A stretch of 64,000 bases of DNA, from assembly GCF_016086655.4 (NCBI RefSeq), contig NC_052134.2, forward strand, positions 12,462,001 to 12,526,000, read 5' to 3'. The position numbers were made by a program, and so were the translations under genes. The DNA is from Lepeophtheirus salmonis (taxonomy: Eukaryota; Arthropoda; Copepoda; Siphonostomatoida; Caligidae). Position 1 is the first letter of the stretch. Every line of letters starts with the position of its first letter. Shown here piece after piece: positions 1-12,100 of the stretch. Under the pieces are notes generated by a model, which was not told where the DNA came from, made no database searches, and saw only the letters and a program-made list of their open reading frames with translations.

Positions 1-2029
1 ATCGAAATATGAATTAATTTCAATTACTTAACCTTCGTTAGTAATTTAATTAGTATGTGTTCAGATTTAAATAGACCAACCTGTAGTATAGATTGTTGGG
101 AGGGGTGGTGGTAAAGAGGGGTAAAAGTAATTTTTTAGGCAAGTTATATAATTTTAATTATTGTTGATTCTTTTGCAATGAGGTATTCTACAACTACTGG
201 TGTTTAATAAATTAAATTCCTTTAATGATCTCGAATTTACAAAATATTTCGTTTTTGAGTGATGAACCACTTGTAAAATATTTAATTTACCTAAGTACCC
301 CCTTACCAACACTAAGCCTTTCTACAGTGCCAAGCCGCCTGCAGGATTATATTTTTTAAAATTTTTTCAAAAATCCTAATATACTCTCAAAAAGTTAAGT
401 TTTCTTCGAAATTAAATTAAAAACCCACAGCTATTTACAAATTATGATTATTTTTGGAACAACATTTCAATTATAATATTTTTAGAAAAAAAATCATATT
501 TTTAAATTTTTTGGAGAAAAATTTAAAAATCTTAAAATAAAGTCAAACATTTATTATTTTAGAAAAAAAAGATAAATCCTTTAATCTTGGCCTCCAGCCC
601 TTTCAACTTACATACGCCGGACCCCTCTGAATTATGTACCTCTTCTAAATTTTATTTTTAAAAAAATCTCATGTAACCCCTGGAATGCCTCCAAGTACCC
701 CATTTGAGAAGAACTGACCTATTGCATGAGTATTTCCTTATTAAGCTAGAAGTCAAAATGTCTCTTGCCCCTCCCAGCTTAAATATTCTTAGTGTGGGGT
801 TATTTATTTTGCATATACTCATACTAGACACATGTTTGTGAATTATGGTATCATGTTGAGATTTGTTCATTTTCTATTTACAATTGTATGTAGTATTTTT
901 TTTTTGGCTGTCAAGCCAAAGAATGAATAAATTATAAAATAATATTAGTATAAATAAATAGAAAAGTATAAATTCCCCATGATATTTTTTGGAATTGATT
1001 GAAGATCTGACTTTGAACGTAGTAGACTCCAACGGAAATTTTTTATTTTCCCTTATTTCGATTATATAATTTCATTTTGCTAAGAATAGTTTTTTTGAGA
1101 GATAGTTAAATATATATTTGACGGCTTTTAGGATGTGTGCTTTACTCCAGGTGTGCCTTTATGTATGATTATAAATATTATAGTAGTTTCATCCACCAAG
1201 CTTAATTTAAGGGATGTATTGGACAATCTATGAATATACATAAGAGAGGTACAGCATATGAGTTTGCCTCCCCATCATACTTTCTCTTAGCGACAGAGAA
1301 AAGTTGAAATTCAATTATAACAACCTTTTATTAATAATGAAATAACTTTATTAGGTGAAGCATAGCGACACAAGAATATATTCATAGAGTAGGATCTTGA
1401 AGGTAAATGGAAGGTCTCATTATGTGGAGGAGGTTGTGAGTTAGTCTCTTATGGAGTATGATTGGCAAAAGGGGAGGGGGGAGTCGATCCACAACGTAAA
1501 ACCTCCAACCCTAAGCTAAAGCAAAGATTATGTAGCAATTGTATTATTGAGTTTATTCTTAAACAAAACAAAGGTTATATTTCCCCCAATCTTCTCTAAA
1601 AGAGTATGGTCTTTCCCAACCAGTTAACTTGGGGACCTTAGAATTTAAAAAAAGTGTAGAGTAGACGACTAGTAGGATTTTAGTAATTCTATTTAGATTT
1701 TGTGGAAGTTTTTATAAGAAGGGGATGACATAAAAATTCAGTCTTAGAGATCGATATTTGAAACAAAACCTCCAAGAGTTACACAGTAGGTGCATTAAAT
1801 GCCCAAAGGTTGATGAACTTTGTGACCCATCCTTTCAAATAATAATAACTTGATCCATGAGTGATTTGCAAAACGATCCGAGATGGTCTATAAGGGCCAC
1901 CAAGCACTTATATGTTATATTGAGTCATTTAATAGATATAAATGGTCAATTTTCCTGTTTTTTACTCAATACTACTCCTGTTTGGCATCAAATTAAAACT
2001 CTTAACCCAACTATCAAATACCGAGATGT
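1..2029. other. Noncoding, repeat-derived DNA; no gene seen
   Basis: AT-rich DNA with no credible reading frame. Bases 1-60 resemble the outer end of a mariner-type element, because similar ends flank the relics at 18.2 and 22.5 kb. Bases 640-720 hold, in reverse, the motif 'ttctcaaatggggta', seen again near 14220, so a dispersed repeat end is likely. Bases 1270-1440 resemble 10900-11180 (shared 'gagaa..ttgaaattcaa' and 'agcgacacaa' blocks), another old dispersed repeat. Confidence 0.6.
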
Positions 2030-2520
2030 CCATTAAAATCTGAACACTTTGAATTTCAACATAACTAACCCTATCAATAAATGTGTGTCTGAGCTCTCTA
2101 AATAATTAATGTAGCCGCCCTTAGTGGTAATGATGGGTTCCAGGCGGGTTCAGAAGACCTGTTACCCACTGCAGATAGACTCATCTGGCATGGCGTCCGA
2201 GTGCTGGCTGACAGTGGCTTTGAGAGCCTCGTTGTTTGTATGACGGGCACTGAAGGATTTCCTTCCATATGCACACAAAAGTTGTAGCCTCAGGGCTAAA
2301 GGGGCCAAAAGTGTCGAAAACGAGTTCAAAAGCCTCATTCATGAATTATTCAAAAGAGTTTTGTTACGGAGGAGATGGGTTCTTGTTATTTCTGGTGTCA
2401 AAAGCGGCCTCTCCACTCTCACAAGGCTCTTTCTACGCACTTTTTTCATAAGCTAGAGAGCTCAGCGTTGTTTTGTAACTAATTGTTTATGCTTTAATGT
2501 ATGGAAATATGAATTAAAGT
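2030..2520 (-). mobile_element. Decayed mariner-type element, transposase fragments
   Basis: Read on the minus strand, 2395-2450 encodes 'KKVRRKSLVRVERPLLTP', the inter-domain linker region common to several mariner-like transposases. Bases 2130-2255 encode a C-terminal tail with 'NEALKATVSQHSDAMPDE'. The catalytic core between them is missing, so this is an internally deleted copy. The outer ends ('cattaaaatctgaacac' at 2031, 'aatatgaatta' near 2505) resemble the ends of other relics in the window. It has stop codons and is not functional. Confidence 0.7.
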
Positions 2521-3296
2521 TTTGAAGCACCTCTTCATGTACCCTTCGCTCAGTTGGCCATTTAGATCAAAAATGTCCATGGGCAAATAGCACATCCTTT
2601 TTATAAAACCAAGGATTATAGTTTAGTGGTTCATGAATAATCCAATAGAATAATTTCATGAACAGATAATCTCCTTCCACTTGTTATCATGCTTAACAGT
2701 GATATTAAACAGTTCTTATTTGTTAACTATTAGTACAACTTGGCAGTGCCTGGAGTTTTAAAGCGTCGGCTAAACGGCAAATTTTGCTCGAATAATATGA
2801 AGGCAGCTCCCCCAACATCTTCTTTGTTACTTTCTTTTTTTCATGAGCACACTAACACGTACAGTAACGGAGAGTTAAAAAAAAACAGTGCAACATATTC
2901 GATGCTACTTGCATTTTGCCCACAACTACAATATTTCATTATTACGACTACATTATTTTTTTTTTCATTGAAAATATATATATACTATACAACAGGGATT
3001 ACCATTCACAGTTTACCCTGTATACACGTTCGATGCGATATGCACACGTCTGCAATATTTTATTAATAAGAAACATTGTTATTTATTATTTGTAAAATAT
3101 TTATATGATTTATATCAGGGAGTACCTTATAGAGTGAAGCTGTTGACTTTTTTTTTTATAGACAGACAAACAGTGCTTTATTAATATAGATTACTACAAC
3201 TAAGTACATTTACATTATGTTGCGGAATATATATATATATATATATATTTAGTTTTGATGCCCTATTGTAAAATCAAATATGTATCGTGTGGTCTA
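2521..3296. other. Noncoding; (TA)n microsatellite
   Basis: No gene seen. A reading frame spans 2740-3066 but its composition is that of random AT-rich DNA, with runs of Phe and Tyr. A TA dinucleotide run lies at about 3228-3248. Confidence 0.55.
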
Positions 3297-4035
3297 TTGA
3301 ATTCTGAACAGTTACTAGTTCAGTAATGAATGAAAGTTGAGGGATTGAAACTGGATCATATTTTGGAATATGACTGCATAAACAATTAGTTGAAAAAAAA
3401 CAACAACCTTGAGCTCTCTAGCTTTTGGAATAGTCGAGAAAACGACACTTGAACGTCATTGACAAATTTCCATTCCCACACTTAAAGCAGTAGGTCATCT
3501 CCAGATCCACCATCTACGCTTTCAGCAAGTCCGAAACATTGGAGAGGAATAATAACTCTGGCCAAAAGGCCAAACTAGACACGGAGGAGTTAAAGAAAAT
3601 AGCCAAGGAAAAACTCTTTCATATCCATGAGGGCCCATGGAAGAGATCTTGGGGTTTTACACCAGACTGTCCAGACATCTATCAAAAAAGTGGGTGGAAA
3701 TAACCTGGTCTGGACAGAGAGAGTGCTTTTGACACCATCTATGAAACAAACCCATTTCCTTCTCTGCAAGACTCTTTTGAACTCATTTGTGACACTTTTG
3801 GCCCTCTATAAACCTGAAGCCAACATCCTTGACTACTTCTTTTGGGTACATGATGAAGGAAATGCTTTCCGTTTCCGTCATCCGAACACAGGGTCCCTCA
3901 GAGCCATTGTCTGCCATTAATAAGATGTATTAGCAATGGATAAGGCTCATATGTCCAAGTTGAGTCAACGTTCTCAGATTTCGTTCCAACTCATATTAAG
4001 CTCATTATTATTATATAGTATTCAGACTTTTCTTA
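3297..4035 (+). mobile_element. Decayed mariner-type element, internally deleted transposase
   Basis: The plus strand keeps an N-terminal helix-turn-helix part from about 3440 and then 'SMRAHGRDLGVLHQTVQTS' followed by 'IKKVGG' at 3625-3690. After that the frame runs through a shortened core to 'EANILDYFFW', a decayed form of the 'PDLNPLDY' motif that carries the third catalytic Asp. It ends with a 'FRHPNTGSLRAIV' tail near 3910. The segment with the first two catalytic residues is mostly gone and stops occur upstream. End motifs near 3297 and 4015-4035 look like the terminal repeats of this family. Confidence 0.75.
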
Positions 4036-4258
4036 AAGTTTTTTTTTTGTGAAATATACTTAACAGTGAACTATATATACAATGACAAATGAAAATTATT
4101 GAGCATTTTTTCCTGTGACAAAAATATACCGAGCCAACCCTTAATATTTACAAATTTATATTATTTTCATAGGTTTATAATCATTTTTTTACAATGATCC
4201 GATGAAAATGTTGTACAATATATAACTAGCTGTCCATTGCTAATAAATACATTTTTCT

Positions 4259-5055
4259 AGTCGCCACCATGAGCACACATAACGAAAAGAGGATTGAGAT
4301 CACTGCACTCCTCTCTGTGGGATTGTCCCAGAAGGCCATCTGGGAGCAGATTGAGGCCTCAAGGAAGACAATTTTTATCCATGTGATTTAAGGTAGGAGA
4401 ATACCTCGAACACTCTCCAGAAGAAGGCAGGAAGCCCTCGTGTCTGTCAGCCGCCTGAAGTAGACCATCAAGAAAAAGTCAAATTCCTCAATAGCCGAGA
4501 TGTCCAAGAAGATTAACAAGCCCCTATCAGCGGTGTATTCCTCCACTTCTGTTGACAGAGCAGTAGAGAAAAGTCTGTTTGGAGCTTGCATAAAAATTCT
4601 TAGCCACCTTAAAGGAACCAGCGGACTCATTGTGATCTTTTCTAATGAGAAAAACTTTACTGTTGACCATGTCTTCATCAGGGAGAATGATCGACTAGTG
4701 ACATTTGGGAATGTAGCAGAGGAGCACCGATACGTCTCCACCGCTAAACACCCGGCTTAAGGGATGATGTTAGGCCTGGTTACATCCAACAGAAAGCTAT
4801 TAATCCCATTGGGTTCCCTTTAGAATCCCATCTATAAAATCTATCGTCGGCAATTCTCCCTATGTGTTCCAACTAGATGGAGCACCTGTCCACACCCCAA
4901 ACAAAATCCAAGATTAGTTCCAGGCCACCATGCTCTTCTGACCACTGTAGAGACCGGACCTCAACCTCCTAGAATACTACATCTGCTTGGAGCTCAACAT
5001 CAAGTCTGAGGGCGGATACAGGGACTAAAACCTGTTCTTTGTGTTTCGGTTAATA
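4259..5055 (+). mobile_element. Decayed mariner-type transposase, nearly full length but broken
   Basis: The start sits in a good context (gccaccATGAG, ATG at 4269). It opens a helix-turn-helix N-terminus ('NEKRIEITALLSVGLSQKAI') that stops within about 40 codons. Bases 4500-4760 hold the next stretch, including 'LIVIFSNEKNFTVDHVF' (first catalytic block, normally 'IFSDEKTFTVD' with Asp; here Asp is replaced by Asn) and 'NDRLVTFGN'. Further pieces up to about 5000 correspond to the 'QDGAPAHT' and 'PDLNPLDY' regions in shifted frames. Multiple stops, frameshifts and the lost catalytic residue show it is dead. Confidence 0.75.
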
Positions 5056-8000
5056 AATAACAGTTCATAAACTTATTTTCTAATTTATCCAGGATCATGC
5101 TATGGGCTTCAATACTTTGTGTATTAAAATGGGTAAAAAATAACGGTTGCCCTGGTAGTCTTTGAATTTACAAGTTTAATGCTACATATAAAGAGTAATT
5201 GGGATTTACCTTTTTTGGAAAAAATGAAACGGGTCTTAAAAATTTGTTAAAAAATGGTCTTAAATCCAATTTAGTCCCAAGTATTAACTTTTAAGTCTAA
5301 GATTAGTCCGGACTCTTTGCTATTCAGGTCAAGTCGAGTTACCAAATCTTCAAAATATAGACTCGCGTCACATTTCTCATTACCGAGTCCCCACCTCTGA
5401 ATATTGGTATTTTTGATACACAATATGAATCTTAGATTCAGTCATGCATCCTATAATATATTACTAGACAAAGATAGATTGTTTGACAAACAGTTATTGA
5501 CGAGATATTTCTTTCAACACTCTTACAACAATTTTATTGCTATGTTAATAGTGGGGCCCATAAAATAGTTTAAAAAATGAAAATAGGAATGCCCATTTAT
5601 GAAATCCTGTCATGTCATTACTTGATAGGAAGAATTTACCTCTATTTATGAATTGTAGAAGGGAATAAAATATTAAATTGTACTCTCTACACTAATGAAA
5701 ATATCTTTTCATCTTTGTTTAATTAAATAACTTGTTATAGGTTCATCACTTTTTGACAAGAAAATTAGAAATTTCAATTACGAAAAAGGTATCTTTGTGT
5801 TTCATTTTTATTACATTTCGGTGCCTTTATTATATCTGGTAACTAGAGATAGGACTGATATAAGTTTTCTCAAATACAGGTAGGGTCAAATCTTTAGACG
5901 TAAATATCTAAACTTTCAGAAGTAGACCAGAAATTAAAATTAGACGGATACTTTAATCGAATTATTACTTTTTGAACATAATTTTTTAGTTATATTACAA
6001 TAATATTTATATACTGAATCTTTCAACCATTCTGCTAAAAGAAACTAAGCTTAAGATCATTTGGTGGTTAGCCAATTCTTCCAACTATGGAATTATTATT
6101 CAATAACTGCTCACAGCTTAATAGAAACTAACACGAATTTAACCAATCAATATTAAAAACCCCGATTCAAGTAAAACGAATAGATATAGACAGCTGACAA
6201 TCAAATAAGGTACAAATTGTTGTCAGCTGTTGATGCTTCTGCTTCTTTTTTCTTCATCAATTGTTCCTTGGTTCAATTAGAATTAGCTCCCTTGAAGCTT
6301 TTAGCCAATTCTCCCAACAATGGAATTATTATTTGATAGTTCGAAATAATTGTCTAACTACCAAATGATTTTGAGTCTTTTTTCTGTTTATTTTCAGAGG
6401 AAGGGTTGAGTTATACAATAAATGTAAGGACCTGTGCTATACAGATGTTTTTGTAGAGGACTCACAAAACACTAATCAATATGCATAGAGGTTCTACGTT
6501 CAATATAGATAATACGTGTAAAAATTTCGAGTTCCCGAAGTTGTTTTGGGTCTTACACATTTTCAGATAATACTAGCAGCTTACTTATAACGTACCTATG
6601 TACTTTGGATCCGGGTCCACGACCCGTACTACCTTTACTTGCAACCTGCCCTCAAAAAAGAAGCATACATTTAGCCAATGAGGCATGATAAAATAACCAT
6701 ATATAGAGTTAGAAGAACATTGCAAGCATTTCAGGTGAATTGGCAGCTTTCTTTTGTGTCTCGTAAATACTTAAACTTCAGAACAATACTGATTATTAAG
6801 TATTAATATATATCTACAAAAATATCTATATAAAGTAGTAGTAAAATTCTTTATATATTGACTTTGCATGATCGTTTTTTACTTATATTAGTTAGTAAAC
6901 AAGGCATTACAGAGTGATGTTGTCATCCGGTAAAATTATGCAACTCCTTCAATCATAATAAGATATGGTGTTATCTCACAAAAACAAGAATATATGATGT
7001 ATTTTTCTGTCAGCTGTCGAGTTTTCTGTTTTTTTCTCCAAATCAGTGTTCTTAAAGTTGATGGGTTAAATTATGATTAGCTCCTTATAACCTGTAAACA
7101 ATTCCCAAGCTTATTGAAAAAATAATTTCTTTTGAGGAGAATTGGCCCCAATTTGGATAACTATCAAGTAATTTTTATGTTTTTTTTTTTCTTTTGAGAT
7201 GAAAGGTTATGTGAAACAATAAAGGTAACAAAGTGGGGATTTATTTTAATATAAAATATAGGTATGTTTCTTATAGTCTTTAATAATTTTGCTGTTAATA
7301 TTTTCCCCCGGCGATTTTACCACACACATTTTTGCCTCTGGCAATTTAGCCTTTTGGTGATTTTGCCGCCTAAGATATTTGCCCCCTTTTTATTATTTAT
7401 ATTGTAGGTTACAACTTTATCTTTGGTCTTTACTATTGTATTCCAGCTGAATTGAATGCTCCATTAAAATCTGAACACTTTTAATTTTAATTTATTTTTA
7501 GATGAAACAAGATACAATTCCTTTAGTTCTCCCCAATAAGTTAATAAATTACACGAAAACGGATTATATGTATTGGAACTGTAAGAAAAGATAAGGAAAA
7601 CATGCCAACAATGAAGAAATGAGTAGTGGTAAAATGAAGCTAAAATATGCAAATAAAGTAATAGGAGTCAATTGATTTGACAGTCCTGGAGTAATCTTAA
7701 TTGGCATGAGTTCGGAGCGATACTATCAAGTTTCACCGGTTCTAAAAAGGGGAAAATTCTAAAATAATCGTCCCATGTCCATCAATAATCAAAAATTCGA
7801 CTATGAGGTGTTGATATTCTGGATCAAAATACTACTAGTTATAAATTGGATCGAAAATCATCCGTGGTTGTTAATTCGCATATTATTTAAAAAAAAAAAA
7901 GAACAAAAAATCCTAAAGGAATGGAATTATAGGTTTTCAAAATTATTTTAGCAAAATTACTTGTCATGCATGCCGCCGAGAAATCATTCCTCAATCTTTT

Positions 8001-8345
8001 CCTACCAACAATTATATCAACAAATGGGAAATGTAGCAATTGAAGTAATAAAAATATATAGAATTATAACTCATATTCCATGTAATATATCCAAAGTATT
8101 TTAATGTTTATAAATTGTTTTGGCTCAAAAAGAAAATTTATTTATTTTTATTTTAAATAAAGAAAATGTTTATGTTCTAAGAAATAATTGTAAGAATGAA
8201 AAATACCTTTTTGTGTATATATATTTATTTGTCTTTTACACTTCAGGACTCGTGTCCCCAAAAATATATAAAAATCTTTATATACAATTTTTGCAAATAA
8301 AAAAAAATATTTTATATACCCCATTGAGTAAAAAATGTCAAAAAG
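5056..8345. other. Noncoding AT-rich stretch with degenerate repeats
   Basis: No gene seen. It holds a possible non-autonomous element at 6050-6377 (listed separately) and a partly similar block at 6960-7190. At 7300-7390 there is a degenerate short repeat built on 'ggcgattttgcc'. The reading frames here lack any recognisable domain. Confidence 0.55.
6050..6377. repeat. Candidate MITE-like element with imperfect terminal inverted repeats
   Basis: The left end 'agatcatttggtggttag' pairs with the right end 'ctaactaccaaatgatttt' in inverted orientation. Inside, 'ttagccaattct.ccaac' followed by 'atggaattattatt' occurs twice in direct orientation (6068 and 6300). No coding capacity. Similar pieces lie at 6960-7190 and 13575-13600. 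A small non-autonomous DNA transposon is the simplest reading, but no clear target-site duplication was found. Confidence 0.4.
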
Positions 8346-9137
8346 TTGGTTGAAAATGTCATCGAAGACCTAATGGTTCCGAATGTCTTAATGACAATGA
8401 TGGCTTCCAGACGGCAGCGGAAGACCAAGGACCCTGTAATCCTCTGTCATGGTGTCTCAATACTGACTTACAATGGCATTGAAGGGACTCAGTGTTTGGA
8501 TGACAGACACTTCAGGCCTTCCCTCTATATGCACCCCAAAGATAAGTCAAGGGTGTTGGTATCAGGGCGTTAGAAGGCCAAAAGTATCAAAAAAGAGTTC
8601 AAAAGAACTCGCAAGACTAATTAAAAACTTATTCAAAAGTATCTTGTAACGTAGAAGATGAGTTTCTTTCATTGTTGGTGTCAAAAAGGGCTTTCTAGCC
8701 TCACAAGGCTCTTGATTCCCATTTCTGATAGCTCTCAGGACAATCTGGTGTCAAACCTCAAGATCTCTTGCATTGGCCCTCATGAACTTAAGGGATTGGC
8801 CCTCATGAACTTGAGGGGATTGGCGTGAGCTGTTTTCTTTCATTCTTCCTGGTCCATTTAACCTTTTTAGCATGCTCTTTTTCCTCTCCAACGTTTTGGA
8901 CATGCTGACGCTTTAGAAGGTGATCTATGAGATGCCCTATGGTTTGGAGTGCGCGAATGGATATTCATCGATGACATTCAAGTGTCATTTTCTCCACTTG
9001 TACGTAAGCTACAGTGCTCCTATTTTTTGTTTTGTTTTGTAGCTAATTAATATAGTGATAATAATTAAATATAACAGAATATGACATAATTTGAATACCT
9101 TCATTAATTATTGAATTAGTAAGTGTTCAGATTAAGG
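8346..9137 (-). mobile_element. Decayed mariner-type element
   Basis: On the minus strand, 8700-9000 encodes a broken N-terminal part with pieces such as 'RALQTIGHLIDHLLKR'. Bases 8380-8560 encode a decayed C-terminal tail ('HPNTESLQCHCKSV'). The catalytic core is lost and frames are shifted. The right end, 'ttagtaagtgttcagatt' near 9114-9132, matches the terminal motif of the same family. Confidence 0.65.
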
Positions 9138-12100
9138 TCGAAAGAAGAAGAAAAAAGGATTTCAATGAGGAAATAAAGAAAAATAGTGTTAATAAGGACA
9201 AAGTAGTCAAAAATCCAGGATCATGAGTCTATTTCGCTAGCACTAATTGACTAGTAGCACCTTAATCATAGTGTATAGACGAAATTACTAGAAGTGAAAA
9301 TGTACGCAGTGAAAATGCAAGCGGTGAAAATACTTGGATGAAAAATATCTGGAACAGTTAGTTACACAGAGGGCGCTTTGATTTTATATTCAACTAAAAA
9401 TATAAAAGGAATACCCTTTTTATTTTATTTATGTTCAGTACTAGAACTGATAAATAAAAAAAGAAGAAGTTCAGTGACATCATCAGGGACCGAACGTTAT
9501 AAATTTTAGACGGATATAGCTCTGAACCTGGTCAATCTTAAGCTGGACAGGACTCCAGTCTTCAGTCCTAAATAACGATCAAAACAACACTATAAAAAAA
9601 AGAAAAGAATCGTATTTGTTCAAAATTCGGCTATGCATTTTGTAACGTCAAAATATCAAAATAGAGATAAAGGAATAGATCAACATGACCCATTTTGATT
9701 ATTTATATTACTCAAACATTGCTTACGTTTTCAATATGCCTTTAATCTCCGGAATATTCAAAATATTGATATCATTCATAATAATAATTGATCAAATAAT
9801 ATAAACTCTTTATTGAAATAGGATTATTATTATCTATATAAATGAAGCAAAGTTTGTTTGGATATATATTGATATAACTTTTTGTTAATATTTTCTGACT
9901 CTACACCCTTATCCTACCTAAGTTACATACGGGCCGGGTTACAAAGAAGGTAGCATAACTAGGAGAAGTGTGTAAAGTTACGGATTTTTTTTTCACTTAT
10001 TCTATTGCCAAAACACGAAAATACTGGTTTTTTTTAGCTCAATTAGACTAAATAGGGGTTGAGTTATAAATCTAAAAGTGACTGACCTCACAAAAAAACA
10101 AAGATTCGAATAAGGGCGTTTTCAAAATTTATTCATATTCAAAAAAGTTATGGTCAAAAAAAAACAACATTGTAAATTGCACTTTTTTTTTTCAGGTGCA
10201 AAGAAATGGATTTCAAATATAATGTTGGATTCGCAGAAAATAACAAAATTCCTTGAAAAATGTCTGGAACTTCAATTGCATAAAAATTTGACACATATAA
10301 ATTGATGTTTCTCTGTAATATCTGTCATTTTCTGAATAACTTTTCAGCTTTGTTCAATTTTTTTTCATTTTGTTTTCATCAAACGTCAATTTTCAATTTT
10401 TCAAGAAAAAATGCCACAAAACAATGGATTTTATCCATAAAAATTTTATACGCAAACATTGTTAAAAATATTTTTTTTTATTTCTGGAAAATGTCATAAA
10501 TAATTTTAGCAAAAAGTTTTTGTAAAAAAATTGACTCATTGAGGGTTATTTTCGACGGTAATATTTTGGAAATTTTTTTTTTTTCTGTAGTATGAAAAAA
10601 ATGTAGTAGGTTTGTATTTCATTTTTGCAATGTGAATAAATAATATTAACTACATTTTTCGCCAAATTAATGGTTTTTTTTTTTGCAATTTCCTTGGTGA
10701 ATTTCAATTAGGAAATTTTGACAAAAATAAAGCATGGACTTCTAATTTGAAATTTTTTTTTATGGGTTAGTATGTTATTTAACAAATTTTTTTTTCAATT
10801 AATCTTTATATTAAAAAATATAAACTTTTGAATTTTCCACCTCCTCAGTTTTTTTTCTACCTAGCAACAGTTGATATCCTGTATAAGTTGGCCCACATGT
10901 CATACTTTCTCTTTCTATCCCCAAATTGGAGACAACAACAGAGAATATTTGAAATTCAACTTTCGCAGCCTTTTTATAATAAGGAAATTAAGCGTAGGGA
11001 CACAAAGGGAAGCATATAATTGGCTGAGGAAGAGAAGACGCAAAGTAAAGTGGAAGGATCTCGACTTTTCCGAGTTGTTCGGTTAATTAGCGCTTCGAAG
11101 GGTTACAAAAGTAGATGGAAGGTCCCATTGTGGGGAATCAATTGCGAATTTGGTTCTTATGGATTATTCGGAGGGGGGGGGGGAGTTCTCTTGGAGTTCC
11201 TCGATTGACTGAGAGAGGAGACCGGAAGAGATCATAACTAATTATGTAAGACTACGACTTTTTCTTATATCTACCATGATTATGATAGTAGAATTAATTT
11301 CAGAAATACTTTGCACGTGAGTTGTAGTGTGCAAATTCGAACTGGGGTTTTTCTTCATGGTCATCGATGAACTCGGATACGAGAATCACTCCTTCAAGGC
11401 ATAATTGAATTATTTATTAATAAATAATCATAGTTCTGATTGAAACTTAATTATTTGTTACATAATGATAAGTCTTAATATTTTCATACTTTAATTATCA
11501 TTTGATTTTGTGATGATTTTATCGATCCTAATTGTTGGAATAAGTTTACAGGTAGGATTCTACAATCATAGTAGTTTGTACTCTAATATTACAATAGTAG
11601 TACAACAGTTTTTGTTCCCTTCTCTATCTAATATTAAAAATAAGATGGGAAGAGGAGATTGCATTATCCATTTCGTTCGTCTTGGATGAACACTTATGAG
11701 AATTCAATCTGTTCAATAATTTTTCAAGTAGTAACATAAAGGGGAGATTGTATTAACCAGTCAATTTGTATTGGATTGCTGCAATTCAAATAAAAACTTA
11801 TTGCTACAATTCAACTATACACTTATAAGAATTTAATCTATTCAATAAAACCAAATAGTGACATTCTATAACTAATTTGACATATTACTTTGTTAATATT
11901 TTGAAGTACCTATGACCCATAAACGTTCTATTAAAGCATTGGATATATGCAGGATACTAGTTTATTTGGAGGTGAAGTAATTTAAAAGTTGTTTTTTAGT
12001 TCGTGGATGTATTAAGCGATCTTTCTTTACTTTAGGCAATTTAGGAGTAGGTTAGTTTATTGACATCACATTCACTTTTGATTTTCCTACCTTGTGTGTC

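Noticed and set aside
2740..3066. 108-codon frame as a gene
   Set aside because: Composition is that of AT-rich noncoding DNA (Phe/Tyr/Ile runs), with no signal, domain or splice support.
4388..4741. 117-codon minus-strand frame
   Set aside because: It is antisense to a recognisable transposase fragment on the plus strand.
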